A stretch of DNA of 64,000 bases from Paraspadella gotoi (lineage: Eukaryota; Chaetognatha), in NCBI GenBank assembly GCA_051294375.1, contig CM119268.1, positions 7,026,861 to 7,090,860 of the forward strand, read 5' to 3'. The notes below the pieces were generated by a model. That model did no database searches. It saw only the letters and a program-made list of their open reading frames with translations, and was not told the DNA's origin. Below are positions 1 through 11,104 of the stretch, piece by piece. The translations under genes were made by a program, and so were the position numbers. Numbering within the stretch: position 1 is the stretch's first letter; each line of letters begins with the position of its first letter.

Positions 1-850
1 AAATTGAAAAATTGAAGAGATAAGTAAATAGAAAAATGAGTAGAAGATAAATTGTAGTGAAAAACGTTAGTTTTGGGTCAAATAACACTTTCGTTAACGA
101 ACTCATAGAGAAGCGCGGCGAGATTGTTCGTGGACGCACGTCTTCTGAAAAAATGCGCAGGCGCGAGACAGCGACGCCTCTCTGGAGAGAGCGTGAGTAC
201 AATGACGTCTCCCTCGGGGATGTGAGAAAGGCGGCGCATTTCTACTGGGCGTTGGCATCGCGTTTCGCAGCGAGTTCGTAGCGAGTTTCCATCGCGTTTG
301 CATCACGAGCTTAGGCTCGTGTTTGCATCTCGTTTCCAGGGCAACGATTGACGGAATGGAAGTCGCGAAATCTCCATGGAATTTGGCGAGATATCGTCTC
401 CCGTGAGAGAGGGTCGACGAACATGGGAGAGGTTCAACTTTCGCGAGGCGTGAAGGTCATTTCCGAAGGTCAGATGAAGGTCATTCGTCGAGGTCACGGA
501 TGGCGAAGAACATTAGGAAAGGTCAAGGAAAAAAATAATGGTGAGTGGAAAAAAGTTTTGTGACTTTGTGATTTCAGCTGAACGGAAAGGTCAAGTCGAT
601 GTCTCGGTCGAAGACATTACATGCCATTTAATGACCAAGTGAAATCATAGTGGAACTACTAGTTGCAGATCGACGGAGGGTTGTTGAACAATGGTCGATC
701 GGAAGTCACCCGGAGTTTTCACTGCTGTTGTTATGAGATTCGAAATTAGAATGAGATCCAAATATGAATCGAAAGAAAGGAAAAATAAAAAGAACCAACA
801 TCTACCAAGTAACAAAGTTGCTCCTCCGTTTCTCGGTGATCGAAAAAGAA
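1..850. other. No supported gene
   Basis: Mixed-composition sequence with short overlapping ORFs on both strands. None is longer than about 75 codons and none has a recognisable motif or a convincing splice border. I see nothing to annotate here. Confidence 0.6.
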
Positions 851-912
851 TCCATTAGTGAGCGCCAATTATTTTCGAGGTTCATTTCGAAAACGTCATC
901 GGAAATCTCGAT

Positions 913-1080
913 TTGTCCAAGAGTGTGAAAAGTCGTCCCCAGACAGAGAGCAGAGACGAGAGAAGAAGAGAGAGAGCAGAGAGAGGACGAGGAGAGAGAA
1001 GAGAGAGGAGGGAGAAGGAGCAGAGCAGACAGAGAGAGGAAGGAGGAGAAGAGAGAGGAGAGAGAAATGGAGTTGATTTA
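913..1080 (+). repeat. Purine-rich (GA/GGA) tract
   Basis: Imperfect GA/GGA purine tract on the plus strand. It produces arginine/glutamate-rich ORFs on one strand and serine/leucine-rich ORFs on the other. These reflect composition and are not genes. Confidence 0.8.
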
Positions 1081-1289
1081 AAATCAGATAACCGAGAACG
1101 GAGGAAGAATCGTGGCGGGCTAGCGCGAAGGAGAAGCAGAGGAGGGGGGAGATCGGGAGAAAAGGAAAAATGGAATTCTGCTCGACGTGGCGTCGTATGT
1201 AGTTGTGGTTAGTGCGTTTCTTTTCAATGGTAGAGAGCGAACTTTTGAACAAACTCAACCTAATCACTATCAAAATTTCTCGAGACTGA

Positions 1290-1860
1290 ATAAAGAGAAA
1301 AAGCTACGAAAAAAAAAAAAAAAAAATCTTCTTTTCTCCATTATAACACCCGAGAAGAAAAGAATCGAGTGCTGGGGGTCGGCGGGGAGAGCGGCGGCGA
1401 GCGATCCGTCTTGCACCCTAGCGGCGCGGGCGGTCGTGAGCTGCGGCGGGAGCGGCCAGAGCAACACAGGAAGTCGACGACCAAGGCGCGGAACCAGATG
1501 GCGCGATCCCATTTCCTCCGCGGTGCGAACCGAATGGGGAAGGAGAAGAGAGAGAAAAACCGGCGACTGGAGAGGACTGGTGATGCGCAAGAAGACATTT
1601 GTAGGTCTGGTGGTCGACGCGGGGTGAACGGTGAAAATCTGCGGACAGAAGAACGTGATGAACTCGCAACAACTCATGGGGGGGAGAAGGTGACTGACGT
1701 GAAGCGGGGAGAATCAATAGATAAGATTCGCGCGACGATACGTGGAGTGATGCTGGTGGGTGCAAGTGAAGAGTGCCCTCGTGCGATTGGAGCAGAATAA
1801 TGCGGAGCCGTAAAGCGAGAGGAAGGGCGATCTGCGTGTGCGACGAAAGGTGCCACACTG
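1290..1860. other. GC-rich, CpG-containing stretch without identified gene
   Basis: This stretch starts after an A run near 1310 and is rich in CpG compared with the AT-rich sequence after 1870. Several overlapping ORFs of 60-146 codons exist on both strands, as expected for GC-rich DNA. No domain or splice pattern favours any of them. A CpG-rich promoter or 5' exon is possible but unproven. Confidence 0.4.
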
Positions 1861-1869
1861 CCCAATAGT

Positions 1870-3000
1870 AAGGCCGTAGTAAATTTTTCTAAATTGGTAA
1901 AGCTTTCAATTGAAAAACTTGCTGAAGAAGGTGAGGAGGAACAACAAACATATAATTATTAATAAACCTTTATGTAATAAAAACACAAGTTTTAAGTAAA
2001 TATCTCAATTGACGCAGTAGGCCCATATTTAATACTAGACTACTAAAAACCAAAAATACAAAATGTTATTAAAATTTCAAAACAGTTTTTATGTAAGATT
2101 TATTGACAGATTTGGATCGTCATGGAAAAAACGTTGATAAAAAAAGAAATAATAACTCTTTTTGAAAAATTCCTTACAATAAAGTCGGATCAAAAATGAG
2201 AAAAAAGCTATATCATTGAAGCTGAAAATTTAATTTTTCTTATATTAAATATAGTTTTTTTAATTTTAACCACTTACATTGAAAGAATTTTAAAATGGAC
2301 TTTATATTTTCTTGGAGAGTGCAGTGTGTGAGCGAGAGAGTCAAAATCTGGCGAGAGTCGAAGAGAGTGTAGAGAGAGAGAGGACCTATTTTTGAAATTA
2401 TTTAGATTTTATAAAGTTAGTACATAATATAATAAATATAGCCTACTGCCGAAAAATTAAAAAAACATAAAGGGATTAATTTCTGTTTACAACATTACAT
2501 ATCAGAAGGTCACTGATGTATGGTGTGTTACAGGTAATGAACTTTTAGAGAGTGGTGTGTGACAGTATGTAACTAATTCACTACAGCCTTACTGCATAGT
2601 CAAAGTGCACAAGCTGGCATTGCCCAGGTGTACCCAGTCAATAGACGTTGTAGCCCGAGCCATGACCCGGTGGCTCATTAACTAAAGTCATCACCTCATG
2701 ACCATCAATTTGTTTGCTATGGGTGGCGAACCTACTGTTCACACACAAACGGACATAGCAAACGCGAATAAAAAAAATGAGATATTTAAAAAGCAGACCG
2801 TCAAAGTTTGCCTAACTTTTGTCAGTTACATTTACGAAACAAACCAAAGATATTCAGACTCAGAATCACACATAAAACGTCATGTGACAGCTTTGAGAAT
2901 TTTTAACAAAATTGTGTCACAAAGATATGACAAGCATATGTTAATTAATCTATAGCTAATGAACTTAATTTAACATTAAAATGTCCTATAACTTTTATCT
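1870..3000. other. AT-rich stretch, no gene seen
   Basis: AT-rich sequence with a short GA run near 2370. An 85-codon ORF at 2698-2955 shows no recognisable domain, no Kozak context and no splice structure. I do not call it a gene. Confidence 0.5.
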
Positions 3001-3025
3001 NNNNNNNNNNNNNNNNNNNNNNNNN
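3001..3025. other. Assembly gap (25 N)
   Basis: Run of 25 Ns. Four other gaps in the window have the same length, so 25 is probably a placeholder for unknown size. Confidence 0.99.
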
Positions 3026-3870
3026 AAGAGAAGAGATCACTAAAACAGTCCCCGAATTATTGTTTATTATGAAAACCGCGTTTTGATTAAATGACGTTAA
3101 TCAGCAATTAAAATTCTTCAATCTATCGCGTCCAAAGTTGAAACTGCCAAACATTCGCTGCACTGTGATGACGTTAAAAGAAATCAAATCTTCAGATTTA
3201 AAAAATAATTTCATCCATCAAGAAACGTTATTTCTTACTTCACAAGAAAAACCTCGCCGGATGGAAGCTCCGCAAAGAAAAACAAGCGTGAAAAGGCCGT
3301 TAGATTATCTGAAAATCCCGGCCAGTCGTGCATCTCGTTGTCGTTTAAAAAGGAAGCTCATGATGTCGGAAGGCTCCAGAGCATAGGAGGGAGGAATCAT
3401 TTCGTGAATATAGAGTCAAAAATTCCCATTTCCCGGCCAATCGAGATGTAGAGGGCAACCGTTACGAAGAGAGAAATTACAAAGATTGAGAGGAAATTTC
3501 TTTTTATTATTCTTCTTTATTCTCTTCGTGATAGGCCATTTTTAATATTATTTTAATCAAAATTTTAATGAAAATTTATATATCATTAAATCAAGAATTT
3601 TGTTGGGCATTTTTATCCATTTTTTCGGTGCCGCCACGGGCGTGCCATTTTTGACACTTCAAATTATAACTACACTAACTAAAATTTAATCTAGAAATAC
3701 CCAATAGTCCGTCCGTAACTCACACAAACGCGATCTATTCTTTAATGGGCTAGAGAACCCTAGAAAAAAAAAACAGATGACGCGGTCACCGCATCTCCTA
3801 TATAGAATTGACACTAACGTCAATCTATTATTTCTTAATCCTCAAAAGAGGTCAATCTTTAACCTCATTC
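3026..3870. other. No supported gene
   Basis: An 82-codon ORF at 3138-3386 has no recognisable motif. The remainder is AT-rich with short homopolymers. Confidence 0.5.
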
Positions 3871-3875
3871 ACGCA

Positions 3876-4076
3876 GCTTAAATGGGCCTCGACATTTGCA
3901 GAGGCAAATGGTCCCAGCTTAAATGGGCCTCGTCCATTTGCAGAGGCAAATGGTCACCAGCTTAATGGGCCTCCGTCATTTGCAGAGGGCAAAATGGTCC
4001 AGCTTAATGGGCCCTCCCGGTCATTTGCAGGAGGCATAAATATGAATAACATCCCAGCTAAAAATGGGCGCTAGCC
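3876..4076 (+). repeat. ~41-bp minisatellite, about five copies
   Basis: Units begin near 3876, 3916, 3959, 4000 and 4054 with the motif CAGCTTAAATGGGCCTC. Each intact unit carries a short inverted repeat, CATTTGC then AGAG then GCAAATG, so it can fold into a small hairpin. Units differ mostly by single-base insertions. The ORF running through the array is a by-product. Confidence 0.85.
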
Positions 4077-4079
4077 GTC

Positions 4080-5690
4080 AATAAAAACATTTGTCACGGT
4101 CAAATGCCAAGGAAGCGAAAAACGAATTTACTATTCAAAAAAAAATAAACGAACACATGCGGTAAAAAGTGCAGCAAAAAAAAAAGTTTCGACGCTATGT
4201 GGCGAATTCCATAATTATTATCATGTAATCTCTTTAACGGGTTTACGGTTTTTCACGTCGCCAAGGACGGCAGTTATCGAAGGCCTCAACGCTGAGCAGA
4301 GAGCTTTTCGTCTACAATGGTGCAGACGCAGGTTAATAGAGCTCAACGCGAGACCAGGGGTTTTTTCGTCTACCTCCGCAGAACGGCATACCAACAAGCC
4401 CAAGTAAGGCAAAGCTCACCCACCCAACAGCTTGCAGGTGACAAGGACCCGTCAATATGCTAGCTTTACAAATCCACCACGCGGATGTGAAGGAGAGTGG
4501 GAAATTAAACACAACCCACTTAGATAACTTATTATCTTAATCTTAATTATCGTTATCAAATATGAACCATATTAGCTCATGAAAAACTCACCACATCAGC
4601 CCACTTAAGGTACAGTAGCAACAAGAAGACGTGGGGACCGAACAAGGCCGATGTCACCGATGTTCGATCTTTTATTACTAACTCCTGTAATAACTGACCG
4701 AAATCTATTAGCCTAATATATTAATAGAGGATTGAGTAATTCACTATACGTTATATTAAATAAGGTAAACAAAAGAAATAAAAACGGGAGAGAAAATACA
4801 AATTCGTTACTCGGGCCAAAATCAGCACGACTGAAGAATTACAAAGCGATCGAAACCAAAAAGGCAATTTGTTTACAATTCGGCGGAAAGGTTATTTGTC
4901 AAACCTAAGCCGGAGATTGTTGTAATAATAACTTTTAATATTCTAGAACAAAAATGTCCTATACACTTTTAATCTCTCAAGGCGTGAACCTCGCTTAGCA
5001 TTTTTTGAAACTCAATCTTACAAATTCAAAAAAACAAAAAAAAAATCGACCGAATTAAAAAAAAAAACGGCCTTCGGGGCCAATTTAAAAAAAAAACGTG
5101 GAAAAAAAAAAAAATGCAATAAATGCAGTAAAAGCGGAGAAGTAAACAGTAGTAAACAAAACTGGGAAATTAAAAGAAGAGTTTTTCTCTCACGCCCTCT
5201 GCCTCTCGCCGCTCAAATGCCCCGCCAGAGGCGCCACCGGGATTACGCCTCCCCCGGGCTTGGCGACGATCAGAACCGAAGATTGCCTCAATCGGCGACG
5301 CCTGAAAAGCGTTTGTGAATTCGGTCGTTAACGTCGTCTTTGAATCGGACCTGTAGATTTAGCAAAGTGTAGTATCGGTATTAGTATTAGTCGAATTATC
5401 TATTCCTCTGCACCCGAAAATTCACCCCCGCCCCCCCAAGTCGCAAATTTCCACTCAATCCCTCAAAAATGAGAAGAGGCGCGAAGATGGGAAATCTCTC
5501 TCTCTCTCAGCGGCGGCGGCCATCTTGTTTTGGGTCTCGCTACGCAAAGACTCAAAAGGATCCGTCTCGTTTAATTGGTTCGATTAAAGGAAAGAATTGA
5601 CTCCGATCTTTTTTCTTTTTTTCGTTCGAAGATCCCATTCACTTCCTGCCTTTTTTTTTCTCGCAGACCAGTATTTTTTCACTGTTCCAA
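4080..5690. other. No supported gene; CpG-rich patch at 5180-5560
   Basis: Most of this stretch is AT-rich with A runs. A GC/CpG-rich patch at 5180-5560 contains GCGGCCATCTTG near 5516, which matches the known YY1-type promoter element. That would suit a transcription start, but no downstream coding exon is visible. Confidence 0.35.
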
Positions 5691-5699
5691 AAAGGCAGA

Positions 5700-6385
5700 A
5701 AAATTCTTCCTTATTTTGCATTTCTAAATTTCTCGCCACAAGATGGCCATTACAATGTCAAAATAAAAGATTCTAATAGTCCGCGAGTTCGATTCCCGTT
5801 AGCAAAAAAGTATTTTTTTCATTAAAAAACAAAAAACCATTGTTTAAAAAATTAATTTGGGGGCGGAAGGCCTGGGCTTTTAAGTGCTGGGGGGGTTATA
5901 TGGGGATTACAAATTCAAAAATTCCAGTTGCCCAGTGACAACATATAGTCACAAATCGCCAATCGTGTCCCTCGTGTCACAATTCGTGTCTAAACCTCGT
6001 GTCACATCGTGTCACATCCAAAAAGGGAAAATTTTTTTTCCTTATAATTTGGGTTCTACATTTCTCCCAACAAGATGGCGCATTACATGTTGAAATAAAA
6101 GATTCTAAGTAGTCCAGGGTTCGATATCCCATTAGGGAACGTGGTTTTTTTTATTATTAAAAAAAAATTACTTTAGAAATCAATATCCGGGAAGCGGCTG
6201 GCATGTTTAAGTGGCGTGGGTTAAATAATGGTGATATAACTAAAAAAATCTTAATGCCCAGTGACACATATCGTCACATCCATGTAACATCTTTCCACAT
6301 CATGTAACATCTCTGTCATAATCATCGTCACAATCGTGTCAACATCGTGTCACATCGTGTCACATCGTGTCACAATTGATATTTT
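5700..6385 (+). repeat. Two direct copies of a ~330-bp repeat unit
   Basis: Copy 1 (about 5700-6035) and copy 2 (about 6040-6385) share the same blocks in order: an ACAAGATGGC motif, TTACA..GT..AAATAAAAGATTCTA, AGTCC..G.GTTCGAT.CC, an A/T-rich block, GGCTG...TTTAAGTG..G.GGGTTA, GCCCAGTGACA, and then reiterated GTGTCACAATC-like words. The copies are diverged. The GTTCGATTCC word resembles a polymerase III B box, which leaves a tRNA-derived SINE ancestry possible, but no complete tRNA half is evident. Confidence 0.6.
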
Positions 6386-6387
6386 TG

Positions 6388-6452
6388 TGTTTGTTAATCC
6401 CATATTTTTAACCCCGCCAGCACTAAAAAGCCCCAGCCTTCACACATTTTAC
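6388..6452 (-). repeat. Inverted fragment of the satellite monomer
   Basis: Read on the minus strand, this segment matches the satellite part running from AAGGCTGGGGCTTTTTAGTG through GGGTTAAA to GGATTAACAAAC. It lies head-to-head with the array that begins about 50 bp later. Confidence 0.7.
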
Positions 6453-6503
6453 TGAAGACCAAATATTATGTTAAAAGGGGATTAAGAAACAAAAAAATAA
6501 TTA

Positions 6504-9318
6504 TTTGTGACACGGTGTGGGCGCCACTGGGTGTCACAGATTCCCTTAAGAGAATCTCATTGGTCAGTGGCGCGCCAACACTGGTGTCCAAAGAAAAAAA
6601 ATTGTCTTTGTATCTAAAGAAAAAAATATGGGAAGGCTGGGCTTTTAAGTGCGGGGTTTAAATATGGGGATTAAGAAAACAAAAAAATACTTAATTTGTG
6701 ACAACGGTGTGGGCGCCACTGGGTGTCACACGATCCCTTAGAGAACTCTTGGTCAGTGGGCGCCACACTGTGTCACAAAGAAGAAAAATTGTCTTTGTAT
6801 CTAAAGAAATAAATATGGGGAAAGGCTGGGGGCTTTTTAAGTGCGGGGGTTAAATACTGGGGATTAAGAAACAAAAAAATTTAATTTGTGACATGGCGCG
6901 CGTGTGGGCGCCACGGGTGTCACAGATCCCTAGAGACTCTCTTGTCAGTGGCGCCACACATGTGTCACAAGAAGAAAAATTGTCTTTATCTAAGAAAAAA
7001 CTATGGGGAAGGCTGGGGGCTTTTAAGTGCGGGGGTTAAATATGGGGATTAAGAAAACAAAAAAATATTATTTGTGACACCGGTGTGGGCGCCACTGGGT
7101 GTCACAATCCCTTAGAAGAATCTCTTGTCAGTGGGGCCACACTGTGTCACAAAGAAGAAAAATTGTCTTTGTATCTAAAGAAAAAATATGGGAAGGCTGG
7201 GGCTATATTAAAGTGCGGGGGTTAAATATGGGGATTAAAAGAAACAAAAAAAATATTATTGTAGCACGGTGTGGGCGGCCACTGGGTGTCACAAGATCCC
7301 TTAGAGAATCTCTTGGTCAGATGGCGCCACACTGTGTCCAAAAAGAAAAATTGTCTTTGTATCTAAAGAAAAAGTATGGGGAAGGCTTGGGGCTTTAGCT
7401 GCGGGGGTTAAATATGGGATTAAGAAACAAACAAAATATTATTTGTGACACGGTGTGGGCGCGCCACTGGGTGTCACAGATCCCTTAAGAATCTCTTGGT
7501 CAGTGGGGCGGCCAACACTGTGTCACAAAGAAGAAAAATGTCTTTGTATACTAAAGAAAAATATGGGGAAGGCTGGGGCTTTTAAGTGCGGGCGGTTAAA
7601 TTATGGGATAAGAAACAAAAAAAATATTATTTGTGACACGGTGTGGGCGCCACTGTGTCACAGATCCCTTAGAAGAAATCTCTTGGTCAGTGGGGCCGCG
7701 ACCACACTGTGTCACCAAAGAAGAAAAAATTGTCTTTGTATCTAAAGAAATATGGGGAAGGCTGGGGCTTTTAAGTGCGGGGGTTAAATAATGGGGATTA
7801 AGAGAAACAAAAAAATTATTATTTGTTGACACGGTGTGGGCGCCACTGGGTGTCACAGATCCTTAGAGAATCTCTTGGTCAGTGGGCGCCACACTGTGTC
7901 AGCAAATGAAGAAAAATTGTCTTTGTATCTAAAGAAAAATAATGGGGAAGGCTGGGGCTTTCTTAAGTGCGGGGGTTAAATATGGGATTAAGAAAACAAA
8001 AAATATTATCTTGTGACACGGTGTGGGCGCCACTGGGTGTCACAGATCACCCTTAGAGAATCTCTTGGTCAGTGGGCGCCACACTAGTGTCACAAAGAAG
8101 AAAAGAATTGTCTTGTATCTAAAGAAAAATATGGGAAGGCTAGGGGCTTTTAAGTGCAGGGGGTTAATAGGAGATTACAGAAACAAAAAAAATATTATTT
8201 GTGACACGGTGTGGGCGTCCCACTGGGTGTCAGCAGATCCCTAGAGAAATCTCTTTGTCAGTGGGGCGCCACCACTGTGTCACAAAGAAGAAAAAATTGT
8301 CATATGTATCTAAAGAAAAATATGCGGGAAAGGCTGGGGCTTTTAAGTGCGGGGGTTAAATATGGGGATTAAGAAACAAAAAATAATTATTTGTGACACG
8401 GTGTGGGCGCCACTGGGCTGTCACAGATCCCTTAGAGAATCTCCATTGGTCAGTGGGGCGCGCACACTGTGTCACAAAGAAAGAAAAGTCTTTGTATCTA
8501 AAGAAACTAAAGGGGAAGGCTGGGGCTTTTAAGTGGCGGGGGTTAAATATGGGATTAACGAAACAAAAAAAATATATCTTGTGACAACGGTGTGGCGCCA
8601 CCTGGGTGTCACAGATCCCTTAGAAGAATCTCTTGTCAGTGGGCGCCACATCTCGTGTCACACAAGAAGAAAAATTGCTTTGTATCTAAAAGAAAAATAG
8701 GGGAAGCAGGGCCTTTTAAGTGGGGAGTTAAATATGGGGGTATTAAGAAAGCAAAAATAATATTTGTGACCAAACCGGTGTGGGCCCACTTGGGTTCAGC
8801 AGATCCGCTTAGAGAATCTCATTGGTCAGTGGGCGCCCAACTGTTCACAAAGAAGAAAAATTGTCTTTGTAATCTAAAGAAAAATATGGGGAAGGCTGGG
8901 GCTTTTAAAGTGCGGGGGGTTAAATATGGGGAAATTAAGAAAACAAAAAAATATTAATTTCTGACACGGTTTTGGGGGGGGTGGCGCACACTGGGTGTCA
9001 CAGATCCCTTAGAGAATCTCTTGGGTCATGGCGCCACGACTGTTCACAAAGAAGAAAAATTGTCTTGTATCTAAAGAAAAAATATGGGAAAGGCTGGGCG
9101 CTTTTAAAGTGGCGGGGGTTAAATATGGGATTAAGAACAAAAAATATTATTTGTGACACGGCTGTGGACGCGCCACCTGGTGTCACAGATCCCTTAGAGC
9201 ATCTCTTGGTCAGTGGGCGCCCCACTGATGTCACAAAAGAAGAAAATTTGTCTTTGGATATCTAAAGGAAAAATATGGGAAGGCTGGCGCTTATAAGTGC
9301 GGAGGGTAAATAGGGCGA
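6504..9318 (+). repeat. Satellite array, ~15 monomers of ~189 bp
   Basis: The word TTTGTGACACGGTGTGGGC (with variants) recurs at about 6504, 6695, 6885, 7072, 7259, 7444, 7630, 7821, 8006, 8198, 8390, 8577, 8762, 8951 and 9148, a spacing of 185-197 bp. Each monomer holds a foldback. GTGACACGGTGTGGGCGCC at the start is the near-complement of GGGCGCCACACTGTGTCAC about 60 bp later, and the rest is A-rich with GGGGCTTTTAAGTGCGGGGG. Copies differ mainly by one-base insertions or deletions. The array runs into a gap at 9319, so its true length is unknown. Confidence 0.95.
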
Positions 9319-9343
9319 NNNNNNNNNNNNNNNNNNNNNNNNN
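9319..9343. other. Assembly gap (25 N) ending the satellite
   Basis: 25 Ns directly truncate the satellite array. The assembly probably collapsed or broke inside the repeat. Confidence 0.99.
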
Positions 9344-9429
9344 AAGCGCGCGAAAATAAGGAAGAAAATAAATTGTTGTGTTTTCATCTCTTTTTTTTAT
9401 CTTCTTTTCAATCTTTTTGACACAAACTT

Positions 9430-9435
9430 CTCTCT

Positions 9436-9507
<72 letters not shown>

Positions 9508-9522
9508 CTCTCTCTCTCTTCC
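9430..9522 (+). repeat. (CT)n microsatellite
   Basis: Imperfect CT tract interrupted by TT and GT. A shorter GA tract follows at about 9600-9680, so the pair can form a hairpin. Confidence 0.9.
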
Positions 9523-9719
9523 TTTTATTTGCGGCGGTGTCGTTCTTTTAAAAAGGCGCGAACGTGACGACTGTTGCATGCAACTGCACGGGTTTTCAGA
9601 GAGATGAGAGAGAGAGGAGAGAGGAGCGAGAGAGCTGAGGAGGAAGAGATCGAGAGGAGAGAGAGAGAGAGGGAGAGGAGACGGCCACTCTGGAGAAAGA
9701 AATGTAATGTGATTCAAAG

Positions 9720-10985
9720 TTGAGAACTTGCAGAAGACAACGACATGACTCTGGCCTAACTGAAAACAAAGGCAGCCCTAAGAAGTGTTTTTACAGAGAT
9801 TATTTATATCACCTCCTTTTCTCTGACTGATCCCGTCCTCTTTTTCCGACGGTGGCGGGTTGCAAGGTTGCAAGGAGTCAGAAAGACCTTCACCACCTGC
9901 GGGGGAAAAACCAGAAGCCAAGTCGAACGAGTCGGGAAGGGTCAGGTCGGAGAGAGGTGAAGTTTTCCGGAATTATTTTAAAGTTGGAATTTTGGATTTG
10001 TTAGGCATAACAAACATTTAAGAGGTTTTTTTATATCTTTATAATATATTTATCTATATATTGCGGCGACAGCAACAACAACAACGACAACAACCGCGAC
10101 AAGGAAACTGACATTTAACCAAGGAAATATCTCTCTTTTGATCTATCCAAACCAAATCTGATCTATATACTTAAATTAACATAAGTGAATCCTCATCAGG
10201 TTTTGGGATCATGGAGCTATATATATTATATATTATATAAATCACCACTAAATCGGGAACCAAAGATTGAATCAATTCTCGCAAGTGCATGGATTCCATA
10301 GTTTGTCAGTTCTAAGATTAGCCAAAATCACAACGTTGTATTAATTGAACAAGAAATTCACGGTGCCTCCAAGAACACATATAACTTTTTACCATAACAA
10401 CGCTGAATAAAAGGAACTAAGGTCGGTTTGAATCCTTTGACCTTCATGGGTCGAGAACAACAACAGACCTACTAAAGCCCCCCCCTTCTCCTTCCTTGTC
10501 CGCCCCCCTTACGTCTCTTACTCTCCTTCTCCGATTCCTAACTTACCAAAGGTGAGTCGAGGTTAAGCTTTAAAGCATCGGCGAATTCGCCCCTCGACGG
10601 TGATTCGGAGGTGAATCGTCGGTGATTGGTCGGTGATTCGTCAGTGAATTATCGCCGATTGGTTGGCGATTTGATAGATAGTTAATATTAAGAAACATCA
10701 ATGAATGAAGGTAAGTTTGAAGTAGTTTTATGCCATAAAATTATGGCGAAAAACTAAACATAAACATGTAAACAATCTTTCAGTTTCTTATTTTCCAATC
10801 TCATTTTCGACAACAAAGAGTCAAATAGAGAGGTTCAGTTTCTCGGGTTTTACTATGAATGAAATTATGGAAATGGAAACCGAAAAAAAAGCGAAACATG
10901 GAAAGATGACATGAAAAATGTAAGAGGCGAAAAATGTAAAATGTAAACGAAAGTTCGACTATTTGGTTAAACTTAAAGAAACGGG
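9720..10985. other. No supported gene; donor-like site at 10551
   Basis: Mixed composition. Around 10600-10680 there is a degenerate ~13-bp repeat built on GGTGATTCGTC. ACCAAAG followed by GTGAGT near 10551 is a good splice-donor consensus after a pyrimidine-rich stretch. It could end a noncoding 5' exon, but nothing else supports this. Confidence 0.35.
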
Positions 10986-11014
10986 TGAAGATTGAAACTT
11001 CGTCTTCTTTTTTG

Positions 11015-11102
11015 CGGTCGTCGTCGTCGTCGTCATCGTCGTCATTGTCATCGTCGTCGTCGTCGTCCTCGTCGTCCTCGTCTTCGTCGTCGTCGTCGTC
11101 CC
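11015..11102 (+). repeat. (CGT)n trinucleotide repeat
   Basis: CGT/CGTCAT repeat with interruptions. ORFs through it give runs of Arg, Val or Ser depending on frame and are not genes. Confidence 0.9.
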
Positions 11103-11104
11103 GA

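Noticed and set aside
3808-4074. 88-codon ORF with repeated LNGP/FAEANG units
   Set aside because: Translation of the 41-bp minisatellite; no start context and no conserved domain.
5770-5815. tRNA gene
   Set aside because: Only a B-box-like word is present; no full cloverleaf, A box or acceptor stem can be drawn.
7099-9265. Many 60-120-codon ORFs on both strands
   Set aside because: They are produced by the 189-bp satellite and change frame at each single-base indel.
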